From: Gracilimonas sp964505215
GTDB taxonomy: Bacteria > Bacteroidota > Rhodothermia > Balneolales > Balneolaceae
Length of the DNA stretch: 64,000 nucleotides
NCBI GenBank assembly: GCA_964505215.1
Contig: CAZDGU010000009.1
Coordinates: forward strand, 52,459-116,458
Direction of reading: 5' to 3'
Shown here: positions 1-8,582 of the stretch, piece by piece
Position numbering within the stretch: position 1 is the first letter of the stretch
Layout: each line of letters begins with the position of its first letter
Notes under the pieces: model-generated
Database searches by the model: none
What the model was told of the DNA's origin: nothing
The model's input: the letters and a program-made list of their open reading frames with translations, nothing else
Program-made: the position numbers and the translations under genes

Positions 1-4
1 AAAC

Positions 5-93
5 GGAGAGGTGGCTGAGTGGCCGAAAGCGCTCCCCTGCTAAGGGAGTATACCTCTAAAGAGGTATCGAGGGTTCGAATCCCTCTCTCTCCG
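5..93 (+). tRNA. tRNA-Ser (GCU)
   Basis: A class II tRNA with a long variable arm. The acceptor stem pairs 5-11 with 86-92, the anticodon stem is 32-36/44-48 with GCT at 39-41, and the T arm is 69-85 with the TTCGAAT loop. The discriminator is G93. CCA is not encoded. The nearest gene downstream is the opposite-strand cyclase, so the tRNA appears to be a stand-alone unit. Confidence 0.95.
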
Positions 94-201
94 CACTTTT
101 CTTCTGTTTGCTGTTAGTACAAATGGCTCCTTTTTCTTTCCTGCGCACCGGCATTCAGCAACAAAAATTCACTCTTAACTGAAGTCCCATTTGTTGATCC
201 A

Positions 202-2361
202 TTATTTGGATTTCATTACAAAAACGCCATCCCAGTTATCTTTTGGCGGGTTTTCCTCCATCATTTTGCAGCGCTCAATAAAAATCCCTGATGGATTTAT
301 CTCATATTTTTCCAATTTATAAGCCTCAGTAAACTTTGCAACTGCCGGCTCCCATTTTTGATCAAGATATAAGTTCAGTCCTTCTTCGTACAAGCCTTTA
401 CAGTCGCTAAACTGCTGTGTTAAATCATCACGCAAACAAAGTATTTCATACACTTTTACAGGAGCCGAACGTCCTTTTACCACAATATTATCCAACCGCC
501 TGAACACACAATCCTTACCATATTTTTCAGCTTCCAGCTTTGTTGCTTCCGTTACCATCGTTTTAACCCCATAAGCTTGGGCTCCGCTCTCACAACGGGC
601 TGCAATATTCACGTTATCGCCCATCATGGTATAATTAAAGCGCCGGGTAGAGCCCATATTTCCGGTTATCATTAGTCCGGTATTCATTCCAATTCGGTGC
701 TCCATGTTAGTTACAATCTCCGGCCATCCATCCTTTTTCCACTTTTCTCGTAATTCCTCCAGCTGCTTGTGCATTAATTGAGAAGAAATACAGGCCTGGA
801 GGGCATGATTTTGAATAGGCACCGGCGATCCGAAAAAAGCTACAATGGCATCCCCAATATATTTATCCAGCGTGCCGCCCTGCTGGGTGAGCACATCCGT
901 CATAGCGCTTAAATATTCATTTATAAGCTTCACCAACTCTTTGGCTTCCAGTTGTTCCGAAAAGGTTGAAAAAGAGACAATATCACTGAAAAAAGCAGTT
1001 AAATAGGTTTCTTCTCCACCCAGCTGCGGCTCCTCACCGGATCGTATCATTCGGTTCACCAGCTCCGGCGATACGTACGAGGCAAACATCTGCTTTATGC
1101 GCCGTTTTTCCTTTTGCTCTACGTAATATTCGTAACTGACCATGCCACCTTGGGTTAGTACAATGGCGAGCAGCGGTCCGGTTATCATAAATAAGGTTTG
1201 AACCTGAATAAATGCCCAATAGGCTAATCCAACATACGCCACCATCAACAATAATGAGAAAGTCACGCCCCAGCTTGCATTCTTGTATCGATTTATGAGC
1301 GTGATAAGTAAACAGATCATCCAAATGATGGCTAACACAATCCATGCAGAAGCACGGTTTATATAATTTCCATCTAAAATGGTTTGAATGGCATTGGCGT
1401 GAATTTCGAAACCCGGGCGCGGATTATCTCCCCGATTTGCAAAAGGAGTGGCATAAAAATCTTTGAGCGTAGGCATAGTTGCCCCCACAATTACCACTTT
1501 ATCTTTAAACGTTCCCTTAGAAAGATGCCCTATTTCCGGATCATCAAAACTATTTATCTGGTCGCCCAGATCCATTTCAAACACGGTAGTGTAGCTCGAA
1601 TCATCAATCACCTCGTCATAAGAAACAGTAGGGAATATACCTTCCGGTCCGTAATAGTTTATCAGGAATGAATTCGCCCGGTCTTTGGGGATTTCAAACG
1701 GGCCTAAACTAAATGTACTCTTCTTTTTACTTTGGCTCTCATCATCAACCTGATTGTACGGAATGCCTTTGTATGCACGGATCACTTCAATCCCCAAGCG
1801 ATAATATTGTGTATTCATATGGCGATTTCCAAAATGATAGGACCGCACGGCTCCATCAAGATCGGGAACCACGCGAACCAGTCCCACACGATTGGGATTG
1901 TATTCCATCAGCACTCTGTTCGGGAAGATGGTAGAGATTTCATCGGCGAGCGAAAACTCACTGCGCTGAAGCTCTCCGGCTAGAATTACATTTCCATATT
2001 TCTGCAAGGACTTCGCAAACAGCGTGTCGTTGGCTAAATTATAGCTGTCTCGGTTATCGAAAATAACGTCGAATGCAATTACCTTAGCACCGGCTTTGTT
2101 CAGGTTTTCCACTAATTTAGCGTGCAAATTCGTAGGCCATGGGTATTTTTGAGGAATTTCTTCATCGGCCTGCTGGCTGATGGCTACCAACACAATAGGA
2201 GATTCTGATACATCTAAAGAGCCTCGATTTTCAAAGAATTTATCTACAATCTTTAGCTCAAGTATTTGAATGGGATTAAACTGTAATAGCAAAATCACCC
2301 CTAAAAATGAGGCCAATGAAATCCAAATTACAGAAGAAAGGGTTCTTTTAAGTTTGGGCAT
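202..2361 (-). CDS. CHASE2-domain class III adenylate/guanylate cyclase
   Basis: Membrane-bound cyclase that probably makes a cyclic nucleotide from ATP or GTP in response to an extracytoplasmic signal. One TM helix (about residues 11-27) precedes a CHASE2 sensor domain (about 40-335), three TM helices (about 338-408) and a cytoplasmic class III cyclase domain (about 445-640). The metal-binding Asp residues are in FFSD (D460) and KYIGD (D504). K500 and the TMMGDNVNIAAR stretch carry the base-selecting and transition-state residues, and their pattern fits adenylate cyclase better than guanylate cyclase. A short C-terminal TPR-like tail follows. It is the last gene of a four-gene leftward operon, 5 bp after the barrel gene. 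Substrate specificity is inferred from motifs only. Confidence 0.9.
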   Translation of the reverse strand: MPKLKRTLSSVIWISLASFLGVILLLQFNPIQILELKIVDKFFENRGSLDVSESPIVLVAISQQADEEIPQKYPWPTNLHAKLVENLNKAGAKVIAFDVIFDNRDSYNLANDTLFAKSLQKYGNVILAGELQRSEFSLADEISTIFPNRVLMEYNPNRVGLVRVVPDLDGAVRSYHFGNRHMNTQYYRLGIEVIRAYKGIPYNQVDDESQSKKKSTFSLGPFEIPKDRANSFLINYYGPEGIFPTVSYDEVIDDSSYTTVFEMDLGDQINSFDDPEIGHLSKGTFKDKVVIVGATMPTLKDFYATPFANRGDNPRPGFEIHANAIQTILDGNYINRASAWIVLAIIWMICLLITLINRYKNASWGVTFSLLLMVAYVGLAYWAFIQVQTLFMITGPLLAIVLTQGGMVSYEYYVEQKEKRRIKQMFASYVSPELVNRMIRSGEEPQLGGEETYLTAFFSDIVSFSTFSEQLEAKELVKLINEYLSAMTDVLTQQGGTLDKYIGDAIVAFFGSPVPIQNHALQACISSQLMHKQLEELREKWKKDGWPEIVTNMEHRIGMNTGLMITGNMGSTRRFNYTMMGDNVNIAARCESGAQAYGVKTMVTEATKLEAEKYGKDCVFRRLDNIVVKGRSAPVKVYEILCLRDDLTQQFSDCKGLYEEGLNLYLDQKWEPAVAKFTEAYKLEKYEINPSGIFIERCKMMEENPPKDNWDGVFVMKSK

Positions 2362-2366
2362 CGTAA

Positions 2367-5135
2367 TTAATATCTGAACACATACCTAAGCTGTATTACA
2401 TGGTCGTTTGCACGGCTTTGGCCACTTACATTTGTCATGTTTGCGTCCAGCACCAGTGCATGATTGTCGGTGATATTATAACGTGCACCTGCCTGTAATA
2501 CAAAAGTTGAGAATGTGTTTTTGCTCGCTGTCTCACTCAACACAAGATAATCGTCATTGGGATCGTCATTAAGCGGATCATTATCAGGATTGTCCACAAT
2601 ATTCAGCATTCTTGATGAGGTTTTATTTCCTGTTATCGCAATTTTACCGTTCAATAACAGCTTATTTTCCATCATCCTTATCTTTCCACCCGCATACCCG
2701 CCTATAATATCAATTTTGTTCATCCCATCTCCCGATTCTGTAGCATTTAATGTAAAGCCTACACCGGTTTCCAGCGGTGAGTCACTAAAGCGAGAGTTCA
2801 ACCCAAGCGTAGCTGCTGTGCTTATAACATCGCCATAAGCAAAAACTCTATCTGTAGTTTTCAGATTTGTGAAGCTGAGCGAAACATCATTCCGGGCATT
2901 AAATAAACTGAATTGCTGATTTATGCTCGCATTTATATTTACCGAATAATTATTGCGCGGGGTAGCTGTGGCCAAAGTAATCAGCGTGTCTTGCCCGCTC
3001 GGTGTTTGCCTTCTTTCCTGATAAATGTTGCGAACGGCAGCAGACACCAGATTATCGGGCAGTAAATAATTCTGTCGCTTTATACCGTTATCTCGCGTTC
3101 TGTACCTGAAGCCGGCGCTCACTCTTGGCAGTTTTCTGTTTATTGGATACCAGCTCACATTCGTCCGATAGCTGTTTGTGACAGTTGTTGCCTGCCGAGC
3201 GCCTGTTACATTATCGTTTAAGTTTTCGAAACTAAGCGTAACATATAATCGATTTGCCAGCAAGTTTAAGCGATCTGTGAGGGTAAAACCGGCAACATCT
3301 TTCCGCACCGTAGAGTTGGCAAGGGAATTATAATCCGGACCTATCCAGCGGTATTGCACGCTAAAGTTATTCTGTGCCCCTCGCATGGAAAGCTGACCGG
3401 TTCCTGCAAATATGGATGTTGGGAGAAAGGGTTCTCCGTCAAAATTACCATCTTCAACTTCGCGAATCTTAAACGGCAGGGTATTCATGTTTTCATTTAT
3501 AATAATCAGCCACGCCAGGCGCTCCAGCAAATCAGATGTTTTCTTGTCTATATCAAAACCCAAATCATCGGCTCGCTCAACGGTTAACGGCCCCTCATAA
3601 ATATCATTATTCAGCGCACTTATTACCGCTTCCGACTCAAATCGTACCTTATTATTTGCAAATCCAGCATTTAGCGTTGTTCCGACTACCACATTTCCTC
3701 GCGGTTTTACAGCTCCGGTTCGCACATCCAGCCGGTTTGGATGAGCTAATAAGCTGTCTTTATCAGCGTTCGTCAAGTTACTTTTTGCCAGGCTGTTTCT
3801 CTCCAGCACATCCCGGTAATTCCTCACATTAAACAGCGAAGTAGTGTCATCCTGAATTTTGAGTGCATGAAATCCCCATTGGAATTTTTCTTTATTTCCG
3901 AAACCCAGCCTCACACCAGTAATTTTACGTTGAAATACCCCCTTCCCGCCATCCTGATAGCTCAAAATATAGTTTTTGCCTACCACAGAATCTGCTTGAT
4001 TTACCACATTCTCTACCGTTAAGCTGTCGTATTTATTGGTGATTTTTCGCTGTAATGAGCCATAAAGGAACTGCACATTTATATTTTCATTCAATAAGTG
4101 GGCGGAAGTTTGAATACCGTGAACCCGGCGCCCCGCAATAGTGAGCGGACTAATTCTCGGATAAATATGCCCGGCCTCAAACTCCCACCATTTCCCGTAG
4201 TTCATACGCACACCATATCGGTTTTGGGGCTGAAGGCGGTGCGATTCTTGCGAAGTGAGGAAGCCATTTACCGTGTATCGGAAGTCTCCGTAAGCCCCTG
4301 AAATATATGTGCGGCCGGTATAGGCATTATTCACATTACCGCCAATTACTTGATTGCGCGCTGTTAACTCGGCCTGAATTTCGGGTGCACGCGAGGGGAC
4401 AAAACTTTGGAAAGGAGAACCATCATATGACACCGTTGAAAATTTCCATTTAGCCGCTTCAAATGTCTGGTCTTCCGTAATATAAAGTAGCGATATGGTA
4501 TGAGGCCCGGCAGGCAGGCTTTCAGGGATATAAGAAACATAATAACTATCTATATCTGCTTTTTCGGTTACATCTTCATTATCAACAAATAACCTAAAAG
4601 CTCCGGGCGGAAGTTTACTTTCATCATAAAACAGTGCCAGCGCAATAACCGCATCATCTTGAGCTACCCCGCTTCCCGGTCTTGGCGACAGAATAGTATA
4701 ATCTACTTGCTTTAACTTCGGGTTTTTAGTTCCCGATTCATCAGTAATAATTTCCACTTCAACCGGGTTCTGAGAGGGTAAATTAGCAGGATAATACAAT
4801 ACTTCTTCAGAAGTCAGCAGCACTTCAAAATAATATTCCAGCGCATTGGCGCTTGCATTGTCCGGAGTAAACAAAACGTTAAAGGTTCCATTTTTGTAAT
4901 AAACCTCCTGCTGCGAATAGCTGAAATCACCGGAATATCTATAAAACAACCGAGCCTGTTGCACATCTTGAGGGGTGATACCTGCTACGGAAAAGGTAAG
5001 TTCATTTTCCTGCCCTTGTATTAATGAAACCGGCATTTGATGTTGCACAGTAAACTGCGCATAAGCAGTGCCTGCACTAATAAATATTAAAAGTACTGCA
5101 ATAGCCAATCGTTTTATAAAATCCCCATACTCCAT
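2367..5135 (-). CDS. Outer-membrane beta-barrel protein with N-terminal Ig-like region
   Basis: A large secreted protein (about 922 aa from the ATG at 5135; a GTG seven codons upstream is also possible). A Sec signal peptide ends near TAYAQ. The first roughly 250 residues look like two Ig-like modules with repeated surface-loop wording. The rest alternates polar and aromatic residues like a porin barrel and ends in a C-terminal aromatic (LRYVFRY), the usual signal for insertion by BAM. No enzyme motif is visible. Lying between the FecR-domain gene and the CHASE2 cyclase, it may be the surface component of the same signalling unit. That role is inferred from context alone. Confidence 0.75.
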   Translation of the reverse strand: MEYGDFIKRLAIAVLLIFISAGTAYAQFTVQHQMPVSLIQGQENELTFSVAGITPQDVQQARLFYRYSGDFSYSQQEVYYKNGTFNVLFTPDNASANALEYYFEVLLTSEEVLYYPANLPSQNPVEVEIITDESGTKNPKLKQVDYTILSPRPGSGVAQDDAVIALALFYDESKLPPGAFRLFVDNEDVTEKADIDSYYVSYIPESLPAGPHTISLLYITEDQTFEAAKWKFSTVSYDGSPFQSFVPSRAPEIQAELTARNQVIGGNVNNAYTGRTYISGAYGDFRYTVNGFLTSQESHRLQPQNRYGVRMNYGKWWEFEAGHIYPRISPLTIAGRRVHGIQTSAHLLNENINVQFLYGSLQRKITNKYDSLTVENVVNQADSVVGKNYILSYQDGGKGVFQRKITGVRLGFGNKEKFQWGFHALKIQDDTTSLFNVRNYRDVLERNSLAKSNLTNADKDSLLAHPNRLDVRTGAVKPRGNVVVGTTLNAGFANNKVRFESEAVISALNNDIYEGPLTVERADDLGFDIDKKTSDLLERLAWLIIINENMNTLPFKIREVEDGNFDGEPFLPTSIFAGTGQLSMRGAQNNFSVQYRWIGPDYNSLANSTVRKDVAGFTLTDRLNLLANRLYVTLSFENLNDNVTGARQATTVTNSYRTNVSWYPINRKLPRVSAGFRYRTRDNGIKRQNYLLPDNLVSAAVRNIYQERRQTPSGQDTLITLATATPRNNYSVNINASINQQFSLFNARNDVSLSFTNLKTTDRVFAYGDVISTAATLGLNSRFSDSPLETGVGFTLNATESGDGMNKIDIIGGYAGGKIRMMENKLLLNGKIAITGNKTSSRMLNIVDNPDNDPLNDDPNDDYLVLSETASKNTFSTFVLQAGARYNITDNHALVLDANMTNVSGQSRANDHVIQLRYVFRY

Positions 5136-5185
5136 ATCTATCAGGTTTATTATCACCCTAAAGCAGCCAATAGTTGTTTATAAAA

Positions 5186-5917
5186 TCAGTTTTTCCCCTC
5201 CTCAAAAACATTTATCGTGATCTCACGAATCTGCCCGTTTCGATCCCGAAATTTGAGGATAATCTGTTTTTCTACATAATCACTTTCAATTTTATCATAA
5301 CCTTCACCCAGTGCGTCAAGTTCTTCTTGCGAAAGCATGCCGGAGTCAACATTATTGCCATCAGGGTCAACTTGAGCAAACATTTTCTCAAATAATGACA
5401 CGGTTTGCCCGGAGTTTAATGCCGTAACATCCACCTGGCCTTCTTCAACCCACACGTATCCGTCTGACCGGCTGCCAAAATCCGTTCCTTTTACCGATGC
5501 CAGTGATTGGCTGGTTGCTACTTCAAAATCATTATTTCCCTGAGGCTCTACATTCAAAAATAACTCGCCTTTGCTCAAGTTTATTCGGGTGGACATTTCT
5601 TTACTGGTTGTGCTCACCTCGCCGTTTATTATCAGCAATGTGCCGGGTTTTACTTTTGCCACACTTGCATCCATAAAAATTACCAGTGCAAATCCGTCCT
5701 CCAGCGTAAGTAAAGAGTCTCCGCTATATAATTTTTCGCCTTTGTTTTCTTTTAAGTCCAACAAAAAGCTTTTATCTGCACTCATATTTTGCAGCATTAC
5801 TTCCGGTTTAAACTTTCTGACAATAGCGATTTCCCGGTCATTTTGCGCTTCTGCTTTAGAAAAAACCATAAAACTGAAGCACAGTATCATTAAAACTAAA
5901 GTGTTAATTTTTTTCAT
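5186..5917 (-). CDS. FecR-domain secreted protein
   Basis: About 243 aa. A Sec signal peptide (residues about 1-25, ending KAEAQ) is followed by a FecR-type beta-rich domain: a GDSLLTLEDGFALV-like stretch, then ASVKGTDF and the YVWVEEGQVDV strand. It lacks an anti-sigma N-terminal domain, so it is unlikely to act like E. coli FecR on a sigma factor. It is more likely a periplasmic ligand- or peptidoglycan-proximal module. The ATG at 5917 overlaps the stop codon of the preceding gene by one base (TGATG), which implies translational coupling. A GTG one codon earlier is an alternative start. FecR proteins next to CHASE2 cyclases are a recurrent pairing in bacteria. Confidence 0.85.
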   Translation of the reverse strand: MKKINTLVLMILCFSFMVFSKAEAQNDREIAIVRKFKPEVMLQNMSADKSFLLDLKENKGEKLYSGDSLLTLEDGFALVIFMDASVAKVKPGTLLIINGEVSTTSKEMSTRINLSKGELFLNVEPQGNNDFEVATSQSLASVKGTDFGSRSDGYVWVEEGQVDVTALNSGQTVSLFEKMFAQVDPDGNNVDSGMLSQEELDALGEGYDKIESDYVEKQIILKFRDRNGQIREITINVFEEGKN

Positions 5918-7104
5918 CACTGATCAATTATTATGATTTCTTCTTGTATTTTTTGGAGCAGTTCTTCCAATTTTAAAGTAGCTGCAACGCCTGTAAACAC
6001 CTCGCCGTCATACTCAACAGCTTCTAACTGAAATCCTTGAGCTTTTAAGCGATTAAAAGCATCCTGCCCTAATAACTGCGTTAGCATTCGGGCGAGTTCT
6101 CCATTTAATTCCGGCGCATCGGTTTGCCCTTTGGCAACGTCTTCAAGCTTAAAGCTCCAAATTTCAGAAGAAATTTCTTCTGTATCTCCACTGGATTGCA
6201 GCGTTTTTATCACCATCCAGTAATAGGTTTTTCCGGCTTCTAATGCTTGTACTCCCGAGGTAGGCAGTTGGTATGAGGTGCCTTCAACCAGAACATCTGT
6301 TATCTCATAAGCAAGCAAAGCTCCACCACCGGTGATGGGCATTGAGCTTTTAGCCCCTTCCAAAAGTGATTCCGGTGCATCTTGCCCTTGCTGCTCAACC
6401 ACCAGTAATCTATAGGTACTGCCGGCGCCGCCCTCCCAACTGAATTGCGGGTATGGATTAGTGATTTCCGCGGCGTTTCCAACTATGGCGCCGGGTGCTT
6501 TCAGATACACACTTTGTTCATCGTGTGAAAATGCTGAAAAGCTTCCGCCTCCAACCTCTATCACATCGCGCGCTAAATCCTCCCTTCCTTTGGCATTCGT
6601 TACCCTAAACAAAATCACTTCTAACGAATAAATATCTTTAGGCAGAGCGGTTGAACCCGACAGATTACTCAGAAATTCTTCTCCGGCAGCCGTTAAGCCT
6701 CCATCAAAAGTTATGCGTGCAGAAAGGCCCGGAATTCGCTCATTCCTTAAATCATTGTTTGTAAAATACACCGATTGTCTTGGAGCTAAAGAAAAGGGAT
6801 CCCGATGATTTTGGATTGCTTTTACAATATCTCCCACCTTTGCTCCGCGCACAATAAGTTCCAAATACAAGTTATTAATGGTATCTTCCGTGAGATTCTC
6901 AATGGTAGCAGAGATTAATGCCGGGCCATTATCTCCTTTATTAAGGCCAAGTCCGGCTAAGCTTAAAACCTGCGCATTTTCTAAAGTAGCACTTGCTTCC
7001 AGGTTTAATGTTATCTGTTGAGCTATCGCAAAATTTGCAGGAACAACATAAGTTAGCACAAGTATAATTACTGAGATACGAAAAGGTGCTGATTTAATGT
7101 TCAT
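5917..7104 (-). CDS. Secreted protein of unknown function, first gene of the FecR-CHASE2 operon
   Basis: 395 aa with an N-terminal signal peptide (about residues 1-29, ending FAIAQ). The N-terminal half is a beta-rich domain around a conserved-looking NLTEDTINNLYLEL stretch. The middle (about residues 215-320) resembles a fibronectin-III-like module: YPQFSW, then YRLLVVE, then KTYYWMV, spaced like the strands of bacterial Ig folds. No catalytic motif is visible. It opens the operon and its stop codon overlaps the FecR gene start. I do not recognise a named family beyond the Ig-like segment. Confidence 0.75.
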   Translation of the reverse strand: MNIKSAPFRISVIILVLTYVVPANFAIAQQITLNLEASATLENAQVLSLAGLGLNKGDNGPALISATIENLTEDTINNLYLELIVRGAKVGDIVKAIQNHRDPFSLAPRQSVYFTNNDLRNERIPGLSARITFDGGLTAAGEEFLSNLSGSTALPKDIYSLEVILFRVTNAKGREDLARDVIEVGGGSFSAFSHDEQSVYLKAPGAIVGNAAEITNPYPQFSWEGGAGSTYRLLVVEQQGQDAPESLLEGAKSSMPITGGGALLAYEITDVLVEGTSYQLPTSGVQALEAGKTYYWMVIKTLQSSGDTEEISSEIWSFKLEDVAKGQTDAPELNGELARMLTQLLGQDAFNRLKAQGFQLEAVEYDGEVFTGVAATLKLEELLQKIQEEIIIIDQ

Positions 7105-7245
7105 GAATACTTCCGTATTTTAAGAATATGTGCTGTATTTTAATCTATACGTAGCACACAAACAAGCTTTCTGAGCAAGTTTAATATTTCACATTGACAT
7201 TTTTGAGCACCAAAAAAAAGCAACTTTATTAAAAAGTATGAGCAT

Positions 7246-7280
7246 AAAAAAAGCCTGGTTCATTACTGAACAGGCTTTTA
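7246..7280 (-). terminator. Rho-independent terminator after tRNA-Ala
   Basis: On the minus strand AAAAGCCTG is repeated in inverted form around a 13-base loop and is followed by a T run. It lies 2 bp beyond the 3' end of the leftward tRNA-Ala gene. Confidence 0.75.
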
Positions 7281-7281
7281 G

Positions 7282-7355
7282 TGGAGCTACGGGGATTCGA
7301 ACCCCGGACCTTCGCGCTGCCAGCGCGACGCTCTAGCCAGCTGAGCTATAGCCCC
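7282..7355 (-). tRNA. tRNA-Ala (GGC)
   Basis: Cloverleaf on the minus strand: acceptor GGGGCTA pairs with TAGCTCC (one G-T pair), the D arm contains AGCTCAGCTGG, the anticodon loop is CTGGCAG giving GGC, and the T loop is TTCGAAT. Discriminator A at 7282. Confidence 0.95.
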
Positions 7356-7504
7356 AAAGAATCCCTAAGATAAAAGTAGATTTAATTGAATGCTAACTTT
7401 TTTAGCTTTTTCTTTTGATACACACATCAGTATCATTATTTTCACTTTAAATTAAAACATTGTACATCTTAACATTAAAATAACCGAATTGGAGAAATCT
7501 TAAT

Positions 7505-8410
7505 ATGAAGCGAACAATCCATCTTCTCGTCCTCACTCTTTTTTTAGTAGGTGGTACCGTTATTCAGTACGGCTGTAGTTCCGACAAATCCGCTGTCGAA
7601 GAAGCTGTAGATACTGACGGAGACGGGCTTACCGATGCTGAAGAACTTGAATTGGGGACCGACCCAAATAACCCAGATACTGACGGAGACGGACTTTCCG
7701 ACGGTGACGAAATCAACGTTTACGGAACAGACCCATTAAACCCTGACACTGACGGTGATGGCCTTTCTGACGGCGACGAAGTTAACGTTTACGGAACAGA
7801 CCCATTAAACCCTGATACTGACGGCGATGGCCTTTCTGACGGTGACGAAGTTAACAAATACAAAACTGACCCTCTGAAGGCAGATTCTGACGGCGACGGC
7901 CTAAGCGATTATGATGAAATCATGACTTACGGCACCGACCCGAATAAAGCTGACACTGACGGTGATGGTTTTACCGATAAGCAAGAAATTGACATGGGCA
8001 CCGATCCTCTTGATTCGAGCGACCCTGTTTACCTTAAAGAAGATGCTTTCAGCACAATTAACTTTGGTTTCGACCGCTCTAACATCAGAAGCGATGCTGC
8101 CGAAGCACTAATGCAGAATGTAGAGACGCTGAAAAACGCTCCTGCCTTCCGTGTACGAGTAGATGCTTACACTGACCACATTGGTGGAGATCAGTATAAC
8201 TTACGACTAAGTAAGCGTCGCGCAAATGCCGTTGTAGAATTCTACATTAAGAACGGTATTTCTGAGGATCGCATTGAATCTCGTGGCTTAGGAAAAGCTC
8301 CGATCGAATGTACAGAAGCTGAAATGGATGCCAACACACCCGGTTGTGAAAGAAACCGACGTGCAGAATCACATCCTATTAGCACGCTGAAGTATAAGCC
8401 CGGAATGTAA
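7505..8410 (+). CDS. TSP3-repeat OmpA-family lipoprotein
   Basis: 301 aa. A lipoprotein signal with Cys24 (VIQYGC) is followed by six thrombospondin type 3 repeats of 22-23 residues (about 36-171), each DxDGDGLxDxxE...GTDP, the classical calcium-binding loop pattern. An OmpA/MotB C-terminal domain (about 185-290) follows. Its INFGFDRS start, the DAYTDHIGG loop and the NLRLSKRRA helix are the peptidoglycan-binding signature. Expected location is the outer membrane facing peptidoglycan, with calcium-stiffened repeats as a spacer. Unusually, it continues past the normal end of the OmpA domain with an acidic/cysteine insert (IECTEAEMDANTPGCERNRR). It is monocistronic with its own terminator. Confidence 0.92.
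   Translation: MKRTIHLLVLTLFLVGGTVIQYGCSSDKSAVEEAVDTDGDGLTDAEELELGTDPNNPDTDGDGLSDGDEINVYGTDPLNPDTDGDGLSDGDEVNVYGTDPLNPDTDGDGLSDGDEVNKYKTDPLKADSDGDGLSDYDEIMTYGTDPNKADTDGDGFTDKQEIDMGTDPLDSSDPVYLKEDAFSTINFGFDRSNIRSDAAEALMQNVETLKNAPAFRVRVDAYTDHIGGDQYNLRLSKRRANAVVEFYIKNGISEDRIESRGLGKAPIECTEAEMDANTPGCERNRRAESHPISTLKYKPGM
7610..8017 (+). repeat. Tandem 66-69 bp coding repeats (TSP3 units)
   Basis: Six in-frame units. Units 2-4 are nearly identical in DNA sequence (shared GGAACAGACCCATTAAACCC in units 2 and 3), while units 1, 5 and 6 have diverged. Such an array can vary in copy number by recombination or slippage. Confidence 0.85.
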
Positions 8411-8431
8411 TTCCCGCTTAAACTAACTTTT

Positions 8432-8467
8432 AAAGGCTCGTTGCTTACCGCAGCGAGCCTTTTTTTA
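8432..8467 (+). terminator. Terminator of the OmpA lipoprotein gene
   Basis: AAAGGCTCGTTGC and GCAGCGAGCCTTT form a 12-13 bp stem with a 5-base loop followed by T7, 20 bp after the stop codon. Confidence 0.9.
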
Positions 8468-8582
8468 TTATGTTTATAATAAGAAACCTACATCTGTTCT
8501 ATTTCGCGAGAGAACTACACCCGGGCAACTAAAGAGCTATCCTCATCACCCCGCTTGCTCTTTCTTTAACTGAGGAGTGGTA

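Noticed and set aside
7610..8017. Regular direct repeats resembling a CRISPR array
   Set aside because: The repeats are in frame inside a gene and encode calcium-binding TSP3 units. There are no spacers and no cas genes.
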